NCBI RefSeq assembly: GCF_000009985.1
Contig: NC_007626.1
Span: 2,288,011-2,352,010, forward strand
Direction: 5' to 3'
Origin: Paramagnetospirillum magneticum AMB-1
GTDB lineage: Bacteria; Pseudomonadota; Alphaproteobacteria; Rhodospirillales; Magnetospirillaceae
Length of the DNA: 64,000 nucleotides
The position numbers and the translations under genes are program-made. Each line of letters starts with the position of its first letter. Positions within the stretch are counted from its first letter, which is position 1. The notes under the pieces are model-generated. The model was not told where the DNA came from, did no database searches, and saw only the letters and a list, made by a program, of their open reading frames with translations. Positions 33,885 through 41,988 of this stretch are shown here, in pieces.

Positions 33885-35621
33885 ATGACGACGAGTTCCG
33901 GATCTGGGTCTGTCTCGATCGCGATGTGCGGCAGTGGTGGCGCCGGCGTGATGACGGCCGCCAACATGTTCCTCGACGCCGCCGCCGAGGCTGGTTACTA
34001 CGCGCTTTTCGGCCGCTCCTCCGGCCCGCAGATCAGAGGCGGCGAGGCTGCGGCCCTGGTGCGCCTGGGTGTCGAGCCCATCACTTCGGTGGATGACACC
34101 TTCGACATCATGCTGGCCATCGACTGGCAGGGCGTTCAGCGCTTTGCCGCCGAGCTGCCGCTGTCGAAGAACAGCATCGTGATCTGCGACCCCTCCGCCG
34201 GCGACGTGCCGGACGTCTACGTCAAGACCGGGGCCAAGATCGTCCATCTGCACATGAAGGATCTGGCCAAGGAGATTCCCGGCGGCCGTCCCAACATGAT
34301 CGCTCTCGGCGCCGTGGCCGAGCTGATCGGCATTCCGGTCGGCCCGCTGACCGAGGTGCTGGGCAAGTCCCTGAAGAAGAAGCGCGCCGACGCCTATGAG
34401 GCTTCGGTGGCCGGCGTCAAGGCCGGTGCCGCCGCCGCCGCCACCCTGGGCGGTGCCAAGCGCCTGGCCGCGGCCAAGGCCAAGGACGCCAAGCGCTGGA
34501 CCGTCACCGGCAATTACGGCGCCGGTCTGGGCGCCATTCGCGGCGGCGTGCGCTTCTGCGCCGCCTATCCCATCACCCCGGCCACCGAGGTGCTGGAATA
34601 CCTGGCCAGCGCGCTTCCCAAGGTGGGTGGCGTGTTCGTGCAGGCCGAGGACGAGCTGGCCTCCATCAACATGTGCCTGGGCGCCTCCTATGGCGGAGAA
34701 GCCTCCATCACCTCCACCGCCGGTCCCGGCCTGTCGCTGATGACCGAAGGCCTGGGCCTGGCCGTTGCCTCCGAGACCCCCGTGGTGGTGGTCGACGTGC
34801 AGCGCGTCGGTCCCTCCACCGGCATCGCCACCAAGTGCGAGCAGTCGGACCTCAACATCGCGGTCTACGGCCTGCACGGCGACGCGCCGCATCTGGTCGT
34901 CGCCCCCAATTCGGTCGGCGACTGCATCTTCACCACCCAGTGGGGCGTCTATCTGGCCGAAAGCCTGCAGACCGCCTGTCTGGTGATGAGCGATCAGGCC
35001 CTGGGCCAGAGCCGCGCCATCATCGACGCTCCCGCCGACGTGGCCTTCGTGGGCAAGCGTCTGGTCGCCGAGGCTCCGGCCGAGGGCGAGGTGTTCAAGC
35101 GCTACGCCAACACCGCCTCGGGCATTTCGCCCATGCCGGTTCCCGGCCAGCCGGGCTGCCAGTACACCTCGGACGGCCTCGAGCACACCGAGACCGGCAC
35201 GCCGTCCTCGCAGTCCTCGGACCACACCCTGCAGTTGGACAAGCGTCAGCGCAAGCTGACCAACTTCGACTACGGCAACCATTGGGCCACCATCGAGGGT
35301 GAGGGCGACATCGCCGTCATCACCTGGGGCTCGTGCACCGGCGCCGCCCGCGAGGCGGTGGCCCGCGCCAAGGCCGACGGCATCAACGCCAAGCTGATCT
35401 CGTTGCGTCTGATCTCCCCGATCCGTCCGCAGCATCTGGCCGATGCCCTCAAGGGCGTCAGCAAGATCCTGGTGGTCGAGCAGAGCCATCAGGGCCAGTT
35501 CACCCGTTACCTGCGTGGCGAGTACGATCTCCCGGTCAAGCCGGAATCGCTGTCTCGTTCCGGCCCGCTGCCCATGCGTCCCGGTGAAATCCACGCCCGC
35601 CTCCTGTCGATGGGGAAGTAA
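33885..35621 (+). CDS. korA: 2-oxoglutarate:ferredoxin oxidoreductase, fused gamma-alpha subunit
   Basis: 578 residues. The N-terminal domain (1-190) is the gamma part: CGSGGAGVMTAANMFLDAAA and FGRSSGPQIRGGEAAALV. The rest is the alpha part: CAAYPITPATEVLEYLA, EDELASINMCLGASYGG, and TSTAGPGLSLMTEGLGLAVA. It oxidises 2-oxoglutarate to succinyl-CoA and reduces ferredoxin, which feeds benzoyl-CoA reductase; this link is established in Thauera aromatica. The start at 33885 is preceded by GGGGAAA. Divergent from had, so both arms are probably co-induced by aromatic substrates without oxygen. Confidence 0.92.
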   Translation: MTTSSGSGSVSIAMCGSGGAGVMTAANMFLDAAAEAGYYALFGRSSGPQIRGGEAAALVRLGVEPITSVDDTFDIMLAIDWQGVQRFAAELPLSKNSIVICDPSAGDVPDVYVKTGAKIVHLHMKDLAKEIPGGRPNMIALGAVAELIGIPVGPLTEVLGKSLKKKRADAYEASVAGVKAGAAAAATLGGAKRLAAAKAKDAKRWTVTGNYGAGLGAIRGGVRFCAAYPITPATEVLEYLASALPKVGGVFVQAEDELASINMCLGASYGGEASITSTAGPGLSLMTEGLGLAVASETPVVVVDVQRVGPSTGIATKCEQSDLNIAVYGLHGDAPHLVVAPNSVGDCIFTTQWGVYLAESLQTACLVMSDQALGQSRAIIDAPADVAFVGKRLVAEAPAEGEVFKRYANTASGISPMPVPGQPGCQYTSDGLEHTETGTPSSQSSDHTLQLDKRQRKLTNFDYGNHWATIEGEGDIAVITWGSCTGAAREAVARAKADGINAKLISLRLISPIRPQHLADALKGVSKILVVEQSHQGQFTRYLRGEYDLPVKPESLSRSGPLPMRPGEIHARLLSMGK

Positions 35622-35624
35622 GTC

Positions 35625-36464
35625 ATGTCCAGCTGCGATTCTACCGCTACCTACGCCGCCAAGGATTTCAAGTCCGACGTCAAGCCGGTCTGGTGCCCTG
35701 GCTGCGGCGACTATGCCGTGCTGTCCTCCATCACCAAGGCGTTCGCCGATCTGGGCCTCAAGCCGCACGAGACCTCGGTGGTCTCGGGCATCGGCTGCTC
35801 GTCCCGCATTCCGGCCTACACCAACACCTACGGCATCCACTCCATCCACGGTCGCGCTCTCGCGGTCGGCCAGGGCCTCAAGCTGGCCCGCCCCGACCTG
35901 ACCGTGATGGTGGCCGGCGGTGACGGCGACGGCTTCTCCATCGGCGGCAATCACTTCCTGCACGCCTGCCGCCGCAATGTCGACCTGACCTACATCGTCA
36001 TGGACAACCGGGTCTACGGCATGACCAAGGGCCAGCCCTCGCCGACCACCGAGTCGGATTGGGATGCCTCGGCCATGGCCCCGCCCGGCGGCACCGGCAT
36101 GACCCCGTTCCATCCGCTGGCCATCGCGCTGGCCTCGGGCGCCAACTTCATCGCCCGCGGCTTCTCGGGTGATCCGAACGGCACCGCCCAGATCATTGCC
36201 GAGGCCATCCGCCATCCCGGCTTCTCGTTCGTTGCGATCATGAGCCCCTGCATCACCTTCCGTGAAGAGCAGCGGGACTGGAAGAACACCATGCGCAACG
36301 TCAACATCGAGCCGACCACCGATCCGGCCCAGGCGGCTCGCCGCCTGATGACCGATGACGGCTTCAACTGCGGTATCCTCTACCGTGGCAACCGTCCGGC
36401 CTATGGCAAGGAGAAGAAGGCGACCAATGCGGTGTCCGATCTCGATCGGGAATTCACCCTTTGA
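35625..36464 (+). CDS. korB: 2-oxoglutarate:ferredoxin oxidoreductase, beta subunit
   Basis: 279 residues. VWCPGCGDYAVLSSI carries CxxC cluster ligands, GIGCSSRIPAYTNTYGIH the third Cys region, and GGDGDGFSIGGNHFLHACRR the GDG...N thiamine diphosphate site. MDNRVYGMTKGQPSPTT is typical of beta subunits. There is no separate delta ferredoxin subunit, so the free ferredoxin at 25507 is the likely acceptor. Three bases separate it from korA. Its stop overlaps the start of the next gene. Confidence 0.95.
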   Translation: MSSCDSTATYAAKDFKSDVKPVWCPGCGDYAVLSSITKAFADLGLKPHETSVVSGIGCSSRIPAYTNTYGIHSIHGRALAVGQGLKLARPDLTVMVAGGDGDGFSIGGNHFLHACRRNVDLTYIVMDNRVYGMTKGQPSPTTESDWDASAMAPPGGTGMTPFHPLAIALASGANFIARGFSGDPNGTAQIIAEAIRHPGFSFVAIMSPCITFREEQRDWKNTMRNVNIEPTTDPAQAARRLMTDDGFNCGILYRGNRPAYGKEKKATNAVSDLDREFTL

Positions 36465-36979
36465 GCCGTGCCCCTGATTTTGGGGCGGTGAAGACCTCCG
36501 CCGAGTTGCTCTCCGTCGCGCGAGCGATGGAAGAGCGCTCGGCGGAGCGCTACCGCGAACTGGCCGAAGCGTTCGAGGCGTCGTGCAACAACCCCGACAC
36601 CGCCGAAGCCTTCGCGGAACTGGCCGACATGGAAGAACGGCACGCCGCCGACTTCCCGACCACAATCGGTCCCCGGCCCGACACCGTGCCGTGGGGAGAG
36701 GATGATCCCGAGATCGCCGACCCCGACGCCGTTCACTATCTGATGTGGCCCTGGCACGCCTTCGATCTGGCCCTTCGCCACGAGCAGGACACCCTGGCCC
36801 TGTTCGAAGCCCTGGCGGACAAGTCCCCCTTCGCCGATGTCCGGGCCGAGGCCCTGACCCTGGTGGAGCGCGAGAAGGGCCATGTGCGCGTCATGCAGGC
36901 CCGGCGCGACGAACTGCCCGTGCCTCCTGACGATTGGGAATACGACGACGACGATCCCAACTGGGAAGCCGGAGACTGA
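36461..36979 (+). CDS. Rubrerythrin/ferritin-like diiron protein
   Basis: 172 residues, all helical. Candidate diiron ligands: ARAMEERSAERYRELAE, ELADMEERHAADF (ExxH), LRHEQDTLALFEALA and VEREKGHVRVMQ (ExxxH-type). There is no C-terminal rubredoxin domain. The start is TTG at 36461 overlapping the korB stop as TTGA, so translation is coupled to korB. Such proteins usually remove peroxide or oxygen. Placed here it may protect the oxygen-sensitive Kor and Bcr enzymes. That role is inferred. Confidence 0.75.
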   Translation: MSRAPDFGAVKTSAELLSVARAMEERSAERYRELAEAFEASCNNPDTAEAFAELADMEERHAADFPTTIGPRPDTVPWGEDDPEIADPDAVHYLMWPWHAFDLALRHEQDTLALFEALADKSPFADVRAEALTLVEREKGHVRVMQARRDELPVPPDDWEYDDDDPNWEAGD

Positions 36980-36981
36980 CC

Positions 36982-37380
36982 ATGCATACGACCATCCTGC
37001 CCGAGGGCTGGGACAAGCCGATCGGTTACGCCAACGGCATCCTGGCCCAAAAGGGCAGGATGCTCGCCCTGGCCGGACAAGTGGGCTGGAACGCCAGCCA
37101 AGTGTTCGAAAGCGAGGACATCGTCCCCCAATTCGAACAGGCCCTGAAGAATATCCTCGATATTCTGAACACCGCCGGCGGCAAGCCGGAACACATCATC
37201 CGCATCACCGCCTTTTGCATCGACAAGCCGCGCTACCTCGCCGTCCGCAAGGAATTGGGCGCCATCTGGCGCAAGCTCATGGGGAACCACTACCCGGCCA
37301 TGAGCATGATCTTCGTCGCCGATCTCCTCGATCACCCGGCTAAGATCGAACTGGAAGCCACGGCGGTTATTCCGGACTGA
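36982..37380 (+). CDS. RidA/YjgF family protein
   Basis: 132 residues, standard for the family. HTTILPEGWDKPIGYANGIL, MLALAGQVGWNASQVF and PEHIIRITAFCIDKPRYL show the Rid fold. The usual catalytic Arg of RidA (in a C-terminal RxxxE context) is not evident, so it may belong to one of the non-deaminating Rid subgroups. GGAG before the ATG and a 2-base gap to the diiron gene place it at the end of the korAB operon. Rid genes are often linked with aromatic degradation clusters. Confidence 0.85.
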   Translation: MHTTILPEGWDKPIGYANGILAQKGRMLALAGQVGWNASQVFESEDIVPQFEQALKNILDILNTAGGKPEHIIRITAFCIDKPRYLAVRKELGAIWRKLMGNHYPAMSMIFVADLLDHPAKIELEATAVIPD

Positions 37381-37445
37381 GGCGGCTGTTATTCTGCGCC
37401 ATTTCGTCTTGTCATCCTGAGCAAAGCGAAGCCGCCGTGCCAGGG

Positions 37446-37493
37446 GCGGGCGTTCCGCCCGCTTCAAGGAAGCGAAGGGACACGTCCCTTCGC
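37446..37493. repeat. Intergenic palindromes, first copy
   Basis: GCGGGCG-TTC-CGCCCGC (37446-37462) and GCGAAGGGAC-AC-GTCCCTTCGC (37472-37493). The second recurs at 37773-37794 with another loop. They follow a gtcatcctgagcaaagcgaag-like stretch, a kind of dispersed sequence in many genomes. The 203-base stretch 37381-37583 contains no other supported feature. Confidence 0.55.
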
Positions 37494-37583
37494 GCATCCC
37501 TATTGTGTGCTGAGACACGCGAAGGGATGAGGCTCGCCGTGCCCTTTCCCTCTCATTCCTTTTCTTGAACCCGACCCAGAACG

Positions 37584-37724
37584 TCATCTTCCATGGACGT
37601 TTGCCTCGCGCAGGATGTCTTCGGTCAAGGGTGTGCGGGCGATATCAAGGTCCATCTTCTCGGCCGGGACGAACAGCTCGTAGCGCTCGGCCTCAATGAT
37701 CTCGACGTCGGACATATCCTTCAT
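37584..37724 (-). other. 46-codon reading frame, possible gene remnant
   Basis: On the minus strand an ATG at 37724 opens 46 codons rich in Glu, Asp and Ile, including VEIIEAERYELFVPAEKMDL and TEDILREANVHGR at the end. The amino-acid make-up and codon pattern look protein-like. There is no ribosome-binding site and the frame is closed by a stop just upstream. It sits between two copies of the GCGAAGGGAC palindrome. A decayed 3' end of a larger gene is the simplest reading. No family recognised. Confidence 0.35.
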
Positions 37725-37772
37725 AGGGATGAGGATATCGTGTCCCAGGACAATTCAAAAGGACCGGGATGC

Positions 37773-37794
37773 GCGAAGGGACGAGTCCCTTCGC
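37773..37794. repeat. Intergenic palindrome, second copy
   Basis: GCGAAGGGAC-GA-GTCCCTTCGC, the same arms as 37472-37493. Both copies flank the 46-codon frame. Confidence 0.55.
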
Positions 37795-37811
37795 ACCTTC
37801 ATAACGGAAGC

Positions 37812-37841
37812 GGGGCCGGCAGTCGGGCAACTGCCGGCCCC
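37812..37841 (-). terminator. Hairpin downstream of the GNAT gene
   Basis: GGGGCCGGCAGT (37812-37823) and ACTGCCGGCCCC (37830-37841) form a perfect 12-bp stem about 58 bases past the stop of the leftward GNAT gene. No T run follows, so it may be a weak terminator or an mRNA end stabiliser. Confidence 0.45.
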
Positions 37842-37898
37842 TTCGGGCGGGTCGGGAACGGGAAGGGCGACCCGCCGAGTCTGGCAGGGTAGGGGGGG

Positions 37899-38879
37899 TT
37901 ACCCGAGCCGACGCTGGAAGATCAGACGCTGGGACGGCTTGAAGCCGCAACGGGCGAGGAAGCCCATCAGGTCGAAGCTGTCCCAGGCCAACTGGGTCTG
38001 AACCTTTTCCACGCCGAGCGACGACAGATTGGTGAGCAACTGGCTCATCATGGCGCGGCCGACGCTGTGGCGGGCATAGGCGGGGTCGACGCCGATGGTG
38101 TCGAGGACGGCGGTGGTCTGGGCGCGGCCGAATTCACCGTATTCGGTACGGGCCATGACGAAGCCGGCGAACAGGTTGTCGATCTCGGCGACCAGGGAGA
38201 CGCGCACGCCGGATTCCTTGGTCACTTCGGCGATCTTGCGGGTGTAGTAGGTCGAGCGGTCACGGCGGGTGACCTTGCGGTCTACCGAGACGATGAAGGG
38301 GTAGTCGGCCTCGGTCAGCGAGCGCACGGGAACGCGGTCGCGCGACAGGGCGGCATAGTCGTCGCCGGAGGGATCGGACAGGTCGACTTCGTCGCTGTCA
38401 CGGACCTGCTGGGCCAGGGGGGCCTCGAAATCGGAGACGTTGTCGGTGGTGCGTTCCAGCACCAGGCGCGGCGCCAGTTCGAAGCCGGCGGACTGGAAGA
38501 AGCGGGTGATGCCGTGTTCGGTCCAGTCGGCCTGGCTGACCAGTTCCTTGACGCCGCGCTTTTTCAGCGCTTCCTCCAGGGCGGCCAGCAGCTTGCGGCC
38601 CAGGCCCTGGCCCCGCTGGTCGGGGTCGATGCCGATGGTGTCGAGCACGCCGACGGGGCCGGCGCCGCCGAACTCTCCGTCCAGGATATGGGCGTAGGCA
38701 TAGCCCTTGAGCACCGGCCCGTCGGCGGCGGTCAGGGTGACGAAGCTGGCCGGCTCGGCGGTGACGGCCGCCAGGCGCTTTTCATGGTAATTGCGGCGCG
38801 GCTTGCCGGTCAGGCGGCGATCCAGCTCGATAACGCGCTCCAGGTCGGCGGCAGCGATGTCGCGGATGGTGGTGCTCAT
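37899..38879 (-). CDS. Tandem GNAT-domain acetyltransferase
   Basis: 326 residues with two GNAT folds. The first (about 1-145) has GVLDTIGIDPDQRGQGLGRK, a complete acetyl-CoA motif. The second (about 185-326) has AVLDTIGVDPAYARHSVGRA, where the Q/R-x-x-G-x-G/A loop is altered, so it may bind cofactor poorly. GGAGG before the ATG at 38879 fixes the start. Substrate unknown. It is divergent from an SDR gene across the palindrome at 38982-39001, whose relative lies at the benzoate operon, which suggests a link to aromatic metabolism. Confidence 0.8.
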   Translation of the reverse strand: MSTTIRDIAAADLERVIELDRRLTGKPRRNYHEKRLAAVTAEPASFVTLTAADGPVLKGYAYAHILDGEFGGAGPVGVLDTIGIDPDQRGQGLGRKLLAALEEALKKRGVKELVSQADWTEHGITRFFQSAGFELAPRLVLERTTDNVSDFEAPLAQQVRDSDEVDLSDPSGDDYAALSRDRVPVRSLTEADYPFIVSVDRKVTRRDRSTYYTRKIAEVTKESGVRVSLVAEIDNLFAGFVMARTEYGEFGRAQTTAVLDTIGVDPAYARHSVGRAMMSQLLTNLSSLGVEKVQTQLAWDSFDLMGFLARCGFKPSQRLIFQRRLG

Positions 38880-38981
38880 GAACTCGCGAACCTCCCTCTC
38901 GTGGGTCCACCGGTCTGGTTTGGGGTGGGTGCCGGGTCTTGACGGCATCCCTCGGCGGGCGGTACCCTGTTAAATGAATAA

Positions 38982-39001
38982 TTCGGTACTATAATACCGA
39001 A
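38982..39001. promoter_or_regulatory. Perfect palindromic operator between GNAT and SDR genes
   Basis: TTCGGTA-CTATAA-TACCGAA, perfect 7-bp arms around six bases. It lies 31 bases before the SDR start. A related half-degenerate copy lies in the had-korA gap (33646-33665). The size and symmetry fit a dimeric HTH repressor such as a TetR, MarR or GntR type; no such gene lies within this window. Confidence 0.6.
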
Positions 39002-39031
39002 ATCAAATCGGCGGTCAAGAGGAGCGTTGTC

Positions 39032-39739
39032 ATGAAGTGGGAGTTTCCTGGACGGGTGGCGGTGGTCACCGGTGGAATGCGCGGAATCGGGCGCACCATC
39101 GCCGATGGTCTGCTGGCCGGAGGTGCCGAGGTGCACGTCTTCGACCGCGAGGCCGGGGAATTGCCCCAGGGCATGACGGCCCATGCGGTGGACGTCTCCA
39201 ACTCGGACTCCGTCAACGCCGCCTTCGCGGCCATCGGCAAGCCGGTACACCTGCTGGTCAACAATGCCGGCATCACCCGCGACCGCACGCTGCTCAAGAT
39301 GAGCGACGAGGAATGGGGCTCGGTGCTCACGGTGAACCTGACCAGCGCCTTCAACACCATCCGCGCCGCCGGCCCCGGCATGGTGCAGGCGGGGGTGGGA
39401 CGCATCGTCAACATGATTTCCATCAACGGGTTGCGCGGCAAGATGGGCCAGGGCAACTATGCCGCCTCCAAGGCCGGCATGGTGGGCCTGACCAAGACGG
39501 CGGCCAAGGAGCTGGGCTCCAAGGGCGTGACCTGCAACGCGGTGGCGCCCGGCATGGTGCTGACCGAGATGACGCTCAAGCTGGATCAGCAGTTCCGCGA
39601 CAAGGCCCTGGCCGAGGCGGCGCTCTCCATCCTGCCCGACACCACCGACATCGCCAACGCCGTGCTGTTCCTGCTGTCGGACGCGGCCCGCTGCATCACC
39701 GGCGAGGTGATCAAGGTGGATTCGGGACAGTATATCTGA
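39032..39739 (+). CDS. Short-chain dehydrogenase/reductase (FabG-like)
   Basis: 235 residues. VAVVTGGMRGIGRTIADGLL is the NAD(P)-binding TGxxxGIG motif. LLVNNAGITRDRTLLKM is the NNAG motif. The Ser-Tyr-Lys triad is in NMISINGLRG and NYAASKAGMVGLTKTAAKEL. The C-terminal NAVLFLLSDAARCITGEVIK is typical of FabG/PhaB-like 3-oxoacyl reductases. A role in oxidising a 3-hydroxyacyl-CoA from ring cleavage is possible given the shared operator, but the sequence alone does not show this. Confidence 0.88.
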   Translation: MKWEFPGRVAVVTGGMRGIGRTIADGLLAGGAEVHVFDREAGELPQGMTAHAVDVSNSDSVNAAFAAIGKPVHLLVNNAGITRDRTLLKMSDEEWGSVLTVNLTSAFNTIRAAGPGMVQAGVGRIVNMISINGLRGKMGQGNYAASKAGMVGLTKTAAKELGSKGVTCNAVAPGMVLTEMTLKLDQQFRDKALAEAALSILPDTTDIANAVLFLLSDAARCITGEVIKVDSGQYI

Positions 39740-39770
39740 GGGCGGGGGCGGCCGTCCCGGCCGCCTTTCT

Positions 39771-41081
39771 TCACATCCCCAAAGTCCCGGTCTCCCTTGA
39801 CACCAGGATCTTGTCGATGCGCCGCCCGTCCATGTCCACCACCTCGAAGCGCCAGCCGTCCCTGATGAAGTGGTCGCCGGCCGACGGGATGGTGCGGACC
39901 TGGGACAGGATGAACCCGGCGGCGGTGGTGTAGTCGCCGCCGCCTTCCTTCATCACCCGGCAGCCCAGCCGCTCGGCGGCCAGATCCACCGCCACGTCGC
40001 CGTCCATCAGCCAGGAGCCGTCCTCCCGCTCGGTGATGGTGCCCTGGTATTCCTCGCCGTGTTCGGACAAGGTGCCGAGGATCGAGCCCAGGATGTCGGC
40101 GGCGGTGACGATGCCCTCGACGCTGCCGTATTCGTCCACCACCAGCGCCATGTGGATGTCCGACTGTTTCAGAACATCCAGAACGTGCAGCGCGGGGGCG
40201 TTGTCGTGCACCACCGCCAGCACCTTGACGGCCGCCGCGACGTCCACCGGGCGCTGGTCGATGGCGGCGTTGAGGAGGTCCTTGGCCTGGACCACGCCCA
40301 GTGTCTCGTCGAGGCCGCCCCGGCAGACCGGCAGGCGGGAATGGGGGCAGTCGCGCAGCGTCTTCAGGATATCGTCGGCATCCCAGTCGAGATCGATCCA
40401 GACCATGTTGGCGCGGGGTGTCATGATTCCCCGGATGCGGCGGTCGCCAAAGCGCATGACGCCGGAGATCATCTCCTCTTCCTCCGGCTCGAAGACACCG
40501 CTTTCGGTACCTTCGGCGATCATGGCCCGCACTTCCTCCTCGGTGACGGCGTGATCATCCGACCGGCGGATTCCCAGCATGCGGATCACGGCATGGCTGG
40601 ACCCTTCCAGCAGCCAGATCAGCGGCGAGGTCAGGCGGGCCACCATGGCCATGGGCCGCGCCACCCGCTCGGCGATGCCCTCGGGATTGGCCAGGGCGAT
40701 GTGCTTTGGCACCAGTTCGCCGACGATCAGCGAGGCATAGGTGATGGCGCCCACGACCAGGGCGATGGCGACGCCCGGCGCCACTGACGCCGCCACGGGA
40801 AATTCCGCCGCGATCCAGGCTCCCAACTGTTCGGCCAGGGTGGCGCCGGAATAGGCGCCGGCCAGCACGCCCACCAGGGTGATGCCGATCTGCACCGAGG
40901 ACAGGAAGCGGGTGGGGTTGTCGGCCAGGTCCAGGGCTGCCCGGGCTCCCTTGCTGCCCTCGGCGGCCAGGGTGGCCAGCCGGGCGCGGCGGGCGGAGAC
41001 GATGGCCAGTTCGGACATGGCGAAGCAGCCGTTGAGGACAACCAGGGCGATGATCACGGCAATTTCGAAAGCGAGGCGCAT
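39771..41081 (-). CDS. CNNM/CorC (HlyC-type) transporter family protein
   Basis: 436 residues. DUF21 membrane domain (about 1-190) with hydrophobic segments AFEIAVIIALVVLNGCFAMS, ASVAPGVAIALVVGAITYAS and others. A CBS pair follows (about 210-335; RIRGIMTPRANMVWIDLD and HMALVVDEYGSVEGIVT). The C-terminal CorC/HlyC domain is about 345-430 (LMDGDVAVDLAAERLGC). Family members are linked to magnesium/cobalt efflux or resistance; the old name haemolysin is misleading. The ATG at 41081 starts the first membrane helix; a frame extending to 41210 is not supported. Confidence 0.88.
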   Translation of the reverse strand: MRLAFEIAVIIALVVLNGCFAMSELAIVSARRARLATLAAEGSKGARAALDLADNPTRFLSSVQIGITLVGVLAGAYSGATLAEQLGAWIAAEFPVAASVAPGVAIALVVGAITYASLIVGELVPKHIALANPEGIAERVARPMAMVARLTSPLIWLLEGSSHAVIRMLGIRRSDDHAVTEEEVRAMIAEGTESGVFEPEEEEMISGVMRFGDRRIRGIMTPRANMVWIDLDWDADDILKTLRDCPHSRLPVCRGGLDETLGVVQAKDLLNAAIDQRPVDVAAAVKVLAVVHDNAPALHVLDVLKQSDIHMALVVDEYGSVEGIVTAADILGSILGTLSEHGEEYQGTITEREDGSWLMDGDVAVDLAAERLGCRVMKEGGGDYTTAAGFILSQVRTIPSAGDHFIRDGWRFEVVDMDGRRIDKILVSRETGTLGM

Positions 41082-41227
41082 GGGGTGATGATGCCTGATT
41101 CCCCCCACGGGGCAATCATGGTTTCTCCGCTCCCCCCTGACCGGGGTGGTGCGCGCGATCCGAAGCGATTGCCGCTGATGGGATTTCGGTCTACCGTCAG
41201 GGGGTGACATTCCGGCAGGGGGGGATC

Positions 41228-41662
41228 ATGAGATTGCGGATTCCGGCTTTGGCCGCGTGCGGCATTCTGCTGGGGGCCTGCCTCGGCCCATCATGGGCGG
41301 ACGAGACGGCCAAGTCGTCGCCCAGCATCACCGCCACTTACGTCAAGGGCGCCATCAGCGGAAGCAAGCAGTACCTCCGCAGCTACCTTGCCATCAATCC
41401 CGACTGTTCCAGCTTGGGATTAGCCAAGGTGACGGTGGCGACCGAGCCCGAGCACGGACAGGTGATCGTGGAGAATGGCGAGGCCTATCCTGATTTCGAC
41501 AAGGACAATGTCCGCGTTCGCTGCAATGACCGCAAGGTTCCCGCCGTGCTGATTTACTACCAGTCCGAGTCGGGCTTCACCGGCGCGGATCGCATGGTCC
41601 TGGATACGGTGATGGCCAGCGGCATGTTCTACCGGCACGAGTTCACCATCAACGTCCGTTAG
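41228..41662 (+). CDS. Exported protein of unknown function
   Basis: 144 residues. The N-terminus RLRIPALAACGILLGACLG is a signal peptide; LGAC could be a lipobox, or signal peptidase I could cut after SWA. The mature part starts DETAKSSPSITATYVKGAIS and has an immunoglobulin-like beta pattern with two Cys (NPDCSSLG, VRVRCNDRKVP) that may form a disulfide. FTGADRMVLDTVMASGMFYR follows. The layout resembles small periplasmic proteins in alphaproteobacteria, but I cannot name a family. Divergent from the CorC-like gene. Confidence 0.7.
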   Translation: MRLRIPALAACGILLGACLGPSWADETAKSSPSITATYVKGAISGSKQYLRSYLAINPDCSSLGLAKVTVATEPEHGQVIVENGEAYPDFDKDNVRVRCNDRKVPAVLIYYQSESGFTGADRMVLDTVMASGMFYRHEFTINVR

Positions 41663-41690
41663 CACGCTTCACATAATCGCCACAATGCGG

Positions 41691-41718
41691 GGCCATCCTG
41701 ATCATGCCCAGGATGGCC
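41691..41718 (+). terminator. Hairpin after the exported protein gene
   Basis: GGCCATCCTG (41691-41700) pairs with CAGGATGGCC (41709-41718), 28 bases past the stop codon. A T-poor tail follows, so it is a moderate terminator candidate. Confidence 0.5.
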
Positions 41719-41810
41719 CTGTTGCTGTTGCGCGCAAGGGGAAGCAAAGGGTTTTGTTAAGAACCATTCGCTACACTGTATGCCAGGGAAGCAGGCGAAA
41801 GGACGACGCC

Positions 41811-41957
41811 ATGTGGTCTTTCCTCTCCGATACAACCTTGTCGGGCCGACTGGCCCCCGAAGGCGTGCCGATTTCTCAGGCGCGCATGACAGGTTCGCGG
41901 AAATTCTCCATCTCCCCTGATGAATTCCGCCGGGATGATCCAAACATAAGGAAGTGA
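41811..41957 (+). CDS. Possible 48-residue protein upstream of prkA
   Basis: AAAGGA lies seven bases before the ATG. The frame reads WSFLSDTTLSGRLAPEGVPI and ends SPDEFRRDDPNIRK. It ends 31 bases before prkA on the same strand. The reading frame is short, no homologue is known to me, and it could be a chance frame in the prkA leader. The rest of the gap 41663-41988 contains only the hairpin at 41691-41718. Confidence 0.4.
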   Translation: MWSFLSDTTLSGRLAPEGVPISQARMTGSRKFSISPDEFRRDDPNIRK

Positions 41958-41988
41958 CAGGTCTGACCCTCTTTCATGGAGTGACGAT

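Noticed and set aside
33825..36665. 946-residue reading frame on the minus strand across korAB
   Set aside because: It is the antisense shadow of two clearly conserved genes in GC-rich DNA and shows low-complexity His/Gly/Ala sequence with no domain.
36461..36979. Bacterioferritin or Dps
   Set aside because: Ligand spacing with ExxH pairs, the short helices and the acidic tail fit a rubrerythrin-like diiron fold better, and Dps/Bfr signatures are absent.
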